A stretch of 64,000 nt of DNA from Bombyx mori (lineage: Eukaryota > Arthropoda > Insecta > Lepidoptera > Bombycidae), in assembly GCF_030269925.1 (NCBI RefSeq), contig NC_085124.1, forward strand, positions 1,922,001-1,986,000, read 5' to 3'. The translations under genes and the position numbers were made by a program. Positions 61,501-64,000 of the stretch are shown in pieces. The notes beneath the pieces were generated by a model. It ran no database searches. It was not told the DNA's origin and saw only the letters and a list, made by a program, of their open reading frames with translations. Within the stretch, counting starts at the first letter, position 1. The number at the start of each line of letters is the position of its first letter.

Positions 61501-63575
61501 GCCGGATCTTCTCAGTGGGTCGCGTTTCCGATCCGGTGGTAGATTCTGCGAAGCACGGCTCTTGCTAGGATTCGTGTTAGCAACGTCGTCAGGTTTGAGC
61601 CCCGCGAGCTCACCTAGTAGTTAAGGTTACGCTGAAATATCCTCTCCAGGCTTCCATCCGTTTAGGTAGGAAAAAAAAAGGTATGGGATTTGTAGTGTGG
61701 TGTGGATTTGATCGAACCACCTTTGCGGGCTGCGTCCGCGCGGTCTCTTTTTACTGATCTTCTCTGTCACGAATAGTCTTTCCAAGCTATTAGGTGTTTT
61801 CCGAGCAATATGCTTCTAACTCTTTTGTCCGTAGATCTTGTAGGTTGTATGATGCTAAGTTCTCTAATGCTGACATCTTTTGCTTGTCACTTGTAGCATA
61901 TAGAAAAGCTATTTTAAAATACTTATAAGGTGATTTAGCTCGATGAGTAGTACTTAGTGTTATAGTGTAAGTTGATGTATAAAATTATATGTGCGTATTG
62001 TGTTGCTTTTGTTTTTTTGTAATTTAAATTTCTAAATTTCTCTTCTTGTTCACTTTCTACTTATATGTGATTTTGATTGTGGAAACATATTTGGTTATTG
62101 TTTTAGCTATATTTTTTTTAAATATTATATGTTTGTATTGTACTGTTTGTTTCCCAAATAAATAAATAAATAAATATGAGCGAAGTACACGAGTGCGCGG
62201 CGAAGGCAGAGGTCTGGACAGTCTTCTCTTGATCTTCAGTTGTTCTAAGATAGTCACGACAAGATTGTTTATGTACATTGAATTAAAGTCAAACACATAT
62301 GGATCGGTTGTTTTTGTCAATCACATCAGTCGAGCAATTATGTGCAGCGTATTTACTGGTGGTAGGACATCTTGTAAGTCCGCACGGGTAGGTACCACCA
62401 CCCTGCCTATTGCTGCCGTGAAGCAGTAATGGTTTCGATTCAAAGGGTGGGGCAGAAATTGTAACTATACTGAGACCTTAGAACTTATATATCAAGGTGG
62501 ATGGCGCATTTACGTTGTACATGTCTTAGGGCTCCGGTAACCACTTAACACCAGGTGAGCCGTGAGATAATCCACCCATCTCAGCACTAAAATAAATAAA
62601 AGCACACAAGTCAACCACTCTTCGTTCGACATGGCAATTATACTCGTGGTAGGCCCGAAGGCTGCTGTAAACGCTTGCATCCACATAACCCCAGCTTTCT
62701 CGACAATGTAATCGAAGGTCTCTTTGTATGATACAGGTTCTCCATCAGCTGGCAACTGGGACAAACTGGAGCTTGCCGACGAAATAATGGACGTTAATGA
62801 GACAAAACTTGAGGACATGTCCAGGGCTGAGGTCCTAGGGCATATACACGAGGTCAGTATAATCCAATGCTTTAATATAGTCCTCTGATAATAATTAAGC
62901 AAAATTCATACCAAAAGAAACGTCTACACTTCCAATATGTTTTGTCTAATAACATGAATCTATCCTGGTGAAACTGGAAAGGCCTCCGGGCCACCCGTAA
63001 TCATTCGATCATTAAAAAAAAATAAAAAATAAAAATAATGAATCTATCCACTTAGGCTAATTAGATCGAATAGGAAATGATTGTAAATTATGCCCATTTT
63101 TTTTTCGTTTTTTTTTTGCGAAATTGATAATATTGATTGTTGGTAATTAAAACAGTAAATCATATAATTTTTTTAACAAAAACCAAAAAGGTCTTCAACA
63201 TTGTAAGAATAACATGTTATGTAATAATCTAACTAAGTAAATTAAATATTATTAAGGGCATTACTAAGAACAACTCAAAAACGAATGGAAACGAATCAGA
63301 TTTTGATAAAATTTAAATAGGACAAAATGAGAAGCACAAGTTTACACCACCACCAAAAAATACAGTCTAATTCAGAAACTCCGTCTTTTTTTAAGTCCGT
63401 TAAAAACAGCATTTACTTAACTACGAATAGATAAACTATAATAAGTGTCAATTGCAAAAAAAAAAACAGGTTTTACATAATTAGTACTGGCTAATTAATG
63501 ATGTTCTCTTTTCGCAGTGTATCTCTTCTTGTGTCATCAAGCTACGCGTAAAGAGGCGGAGCGAGACTAAATTAC
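55429..63575 (+). CDS. PDZ-domain protein, first three exons (gene continues right)
   Basis: Model: 55429-55567, 62737-62852, 63518-63575; each junction is GT/AG and phases fit, giving 104 codons so far. The protein begins MNTFNAPTTQISGTMDKMTT, with beta strands EGYVIIVVQTKDNKVKLYG. The second exon reads KLELADEIMDVNETKLEDMS with RAEVLGHIHE, and the third CISSCVIKLRVKRRSETKL. L..ADEI..VN...LE.M...EV...I..C...I.L.V matches the second half of PDZ domains, which bind C-terminal peptides at membranes and junctions. The usual GLGF loop is not evident, and there could be further small exons in the 7.2-kb first intron. I cannot assign an orthologue. Confidence 0.7.
55778..55812. repeat. TATAT pentanucleotide microsatellite
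   Basis: Seven tandem 'tatat/tatta' units. Located in the first intron of the PDZ gene. Confidence 0.9.
56245..56430 (-). pseudogene. THAP-type protein coiled-coil segment
   Basis: The 61-codon frame ends KNAPRKAKLRQDVKVLKQKL with KSREIVIVNIKSILDLLKKN. TPRK..LR..VK.L.QKL......I..LK.LI..LK is the coiled coil found after the THAP zinc finger in THAP proteins and P-element-like transposases. It starts at ATG 56430 with in-frame TGA just upstream. No transposase core follows. Confidence 0.55.
56721..56819 (-). pseudogene. Degenerate THAP zinc-finger start
   Basis: From ATG 56817-56819 the frame reads MANTCIVSGFKRESSPVCGI and SFHISD. The THAP start is M...C.V.GC.........GISFH, so this matches except that the second zinc-binding Cys is Phe and the segment after SFH is lost before TAG at 56721. 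It lies 390 bp upstream of the coiled-coil piece on the same strand, so the two probably come from one broken gene. Confidence 0.5.
57369..57797 (+). repeat. Full-length SINE: tRNA-like head plus SINE-A domain
   Basis: The head (57369-57443) reads 'cctaaaggataagacgtccg' (A-box side), an anticodon-like arm, and 'ggtgttcgaatcccgc' (B box). A linker 'ttttctaatgaaatacgcac' leads to 57555, where the SINE-A unit starts with 'actggtggtaggacctcttg', ending 'ctaagcaat' plus nine A. It shows that SINE-A can be the 3' part of a pol III-type SINE. Confidence 0.88.
58541..58940 (-). repeat. Full-length SINE, minus strand
   Basis: Head at 58862-58940 ('ggtgttcgaatcccactggc' on minus), linker, then the SINE-A unit down to 58541. 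The head and linker match the copy at 57369 with moderate divergence, so the fusion is ancestral and not a chance junction. Confidence 0.85.
59002..59250 (+). repeat. SINE-A copy, headless
   Basis: Starts 'actggtggtaggacctcttg' and ends 'ataagcaatt' plus A run. It lies 60 bp from the full-length minus copy, forming an inverted pair. Confidence 0.94.
59433..59512 (+). mobile_element. Jockey-like LINE 3'-end fragment
   Basis: 'tccctcctgtctgagccctt' through 'cgggccaccataatccc'. Confidence 0.78.
59622..59724 (-). repeat. Family E copy
   Basis: 'gcagacgagcatacggtcca', 'cagcaatgccaggggcagag', 'cgagccgctgcctac'. Confidence 0.85.
60221..60412 (-). mobile_element. Tail-B element
   Basis: T run, 'cctacttaagctgatggtct', right end 'cgagaaactcagtgtgct'. 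Confidence 0.9.
60535..60840 (-). pseudogene. RTE-like LINE C-terminal fragment
   Basis: Collinear with the copy at 12165-12438: 'cctggggtgggcgcaacatg', 'caatccatccatttcttctt', 'cgtctcatcacatgttcata'. Frame is broken. Confidence 0.7.
61139..61312 (+). repeat. Exact 87-bp tandem duplication
   Basis: Two identical units starting 'aagtcaataattcgtttttc' at about 61139 and 61226, ending 'gactcatatatcgtt'. No differences seen, so the duplication is recent. Confidence 0.92.
61362..61678 (+). mobile_element. Tail-B element, long form
   Basis: From 'cacgtcatttcggatcctcc' to 'catccgtttaggtaggaaa'. Its 5' frame still reads DPPDPLTVLLGTSSTG, comparable to TDPSDPITLALDAF of the LINE at the left edge. 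Confidence 0.92.
61681..62178 (+). mobile_element. Possible LINE 3' UTR with AAAT-repeat tail
   Basis: Ends 'cccaaataaataaataaata', a tail style of RTE/CR1-type LINEs. No coding part is found in the window. Confidence 0.45.
62355..62600 (+). repeat. SINE-A copy
   Basis: Starts 'actggtggtaggacatcttg', ends 'cagcactaaaataaataaaa'. It lies 137 bp before PDZ gene exon 2. Confidence 0.93.
62737..62852 (+). CDS. PDZ gene exon 2: core PDZ strands and helix
   Basis: Acceptor 'gtatgatacag', donor GAG|GTCAGT. The first two bases complete a Gly codon left open by exon 1; 38 codons follow. DEIMDVNETKLEDMSRAEVL is the carboxylate-binding-fold region of a PDZ domain (beta D-E and helix B). The 130-codon minus-strand frame across it (62510-62902) is a shadow. 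Confidence 0.72.
62955..63003 (+). mobile_element. Jockey-like LINE terminal fragment
   Basis: 'ctatcctggtgaaactggaa' to 'cgggccacccgtaatc', the last 50 bp of the LINE. Confidence 0.75.
63518..63575 (+). CDS. PDZ gene exon 3: last PDZ strand
   Basis: Acceptor 'gttctcttttcgcag' has a good pyrimidine tract. The exon encodes CISSCVIKLRVKRRSETKL and ends one base into a codon at donor GTGAGT. VIKLRVKRR fits the last PDZ beta strand and a basic stretch after it. Confidence 0.75.
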
Positions 63576-63647
63576 GTGAGTTTTTGGAGTTTACTCCTTT
63601 AGAATCGATTTACATATATAGGCCCGGGGTATGAAAATTATGGGGAC

Positions 63648-63807
63648 CAAAATCGTACTAGCATGTCACACGAAATGCGTTATGCGCCTGATTGGCTCCT
63701 GATTGCGTGATGCGTGCGCGCGCCAATCAAAATCGTACTAGCATGTCACACGAAATGCGTTATGCGCCTGATTGGCTCCTGATTGCGTGATGCGTGCGCG
63801 CGCCAAT
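63648..63807 (+). repeat. 80-bp tandem duplication with CCAAT boxes
   Basis: Two 80-bp units start 'aatcgtactagcatgtcaca' at 63651 and 63731. Each has 'gattggctcctgattgcg' and 'cgcgccaatca'. The second unit is followed by 'aggagccaa', so ATTGGCTCCTGATTG-type arms form an inverted repeat. 'tacatatataggc' at 63611-63623 resembles a TATA box and 63800-63890 is CpG-rich. Confidence 0.85.
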
Positions 63808-64000
63808 CAGGAGCCAACGCGCGGCCGCGTTATTGCAGGTGACGCCGGGCTGCTGCGCCGGCAGTCCGCCACAAAGCCTCGTACTGATCGCGCGTTTCTC
63901 TCATTATTGTATTTTCATATATTTGTTAGTCGTTTGTTTTGTGTCTCGTTAATTTGTTAATAATCTGTAGTGTATCGTGTTGTCGTAATATAGAACTATT
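63808..64000 (+). other. CpG-rich segment then AT-rich edge
   Basis: The DNA after the duplication is rich in CG ('gcgcggccgcgttattgcag'), then turns AT-rich near 63900. It lies within intron 3 of the PDZ gene and might be an internal promoter or the end of a mobile element. Confidence 0.35.

Noticed and set aside
62510..62902. 130-codon minus ORF
   Set aside because: It overlaps SINE-A at one end and PDZ gene exon 2 antisense at the other; the plus-strand exon has splice sites and a domain match.

Overview
The window looks like nuclear DNA of the silkworm Bombyx mori or a very close relative. It is AT-rich, has introns, is packed with lepidopteran short interspersed elements, Helitrons and non-LTR retrotransposon tails, and carries an insect mixed-lineage kinase gene. 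Species assignment is inference from repeat families I recognise; no search was possible.

The main gene is on the minus strand. Seven exons (52385-53027, 13104-13243, 10364-10556, 9087-9262, 6625-6814, 5759-5929, 4658-4944) join in phase, each at GT/AG sites, into a 599-residue MAP3K of the mixed-lineage kinase family (Drosophila slipper type). Domains run SH3, kinase, leucine zipper, basic segment, CRIB-like motif, proline-rich tail. The first intron is about 39 kb and makes up most of the window. A second gene is on the plus strand at the right edge: exons 55429-55567, 62737-62852 and 63518-63575 join in phase into the start of a PDZ-domain protein that continues past the window. Between the two genes are a tRNA-Gln(UUG) gene (54597-54668) and a 67-codon minus-strand ORF divergent from the PDZ gene. 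Inside the first PDZ-gene intron are relics of a THAP-type gene.

Almost everything else is mobile DNA. Names used below: SINE-A is a ~245-bp A-tailed domain, over 20 copies; two copies (57369-57797, 58541-58940) carry an upstream tRNA-like head. Tail-B is a 180-330-bp element homologous to the ORF2 end and 3' UTR of the jockey-like LINE at 1-661. SINE-D is a ~410-bp element, four copies, two with clear target-site duplications. Family E is a ~110-150-bp relative of the SINE-A 3' half. There are also five Helitron copies or fragments, a Harbinger element with 42-bp terminal inverted repeats, a defective LTR retrotransposon with apparently identical LTRs nested in a Helitron, an R1-like LINE with a 13-bp target duplication, and RTE/CR1-like LINE ends.

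Layout: 1-661 LINE end; 662-4657 downstream flank of the kinase gene; 4658-13243 kinase exons 7 to 2 interleaved with repeats; 13244-52384 intron 1, with the nested LTR/Helitron at 22799-26207 and a 7-copy tandem array at 28293-29387; 52385-53260 kinase exon 1 and upstream region; 53261-55428 gap with tRNA and small ORF; 55429-64000 PDZ gene 5' part. No clearly new multi-gene system is visible. The most interesting leads are the unassigned PDZ gene, the short kinase C-terminus, mobile elements lying within 16-50 bp of several kinase splice sites, and the uniform headless copies of SINE-A.
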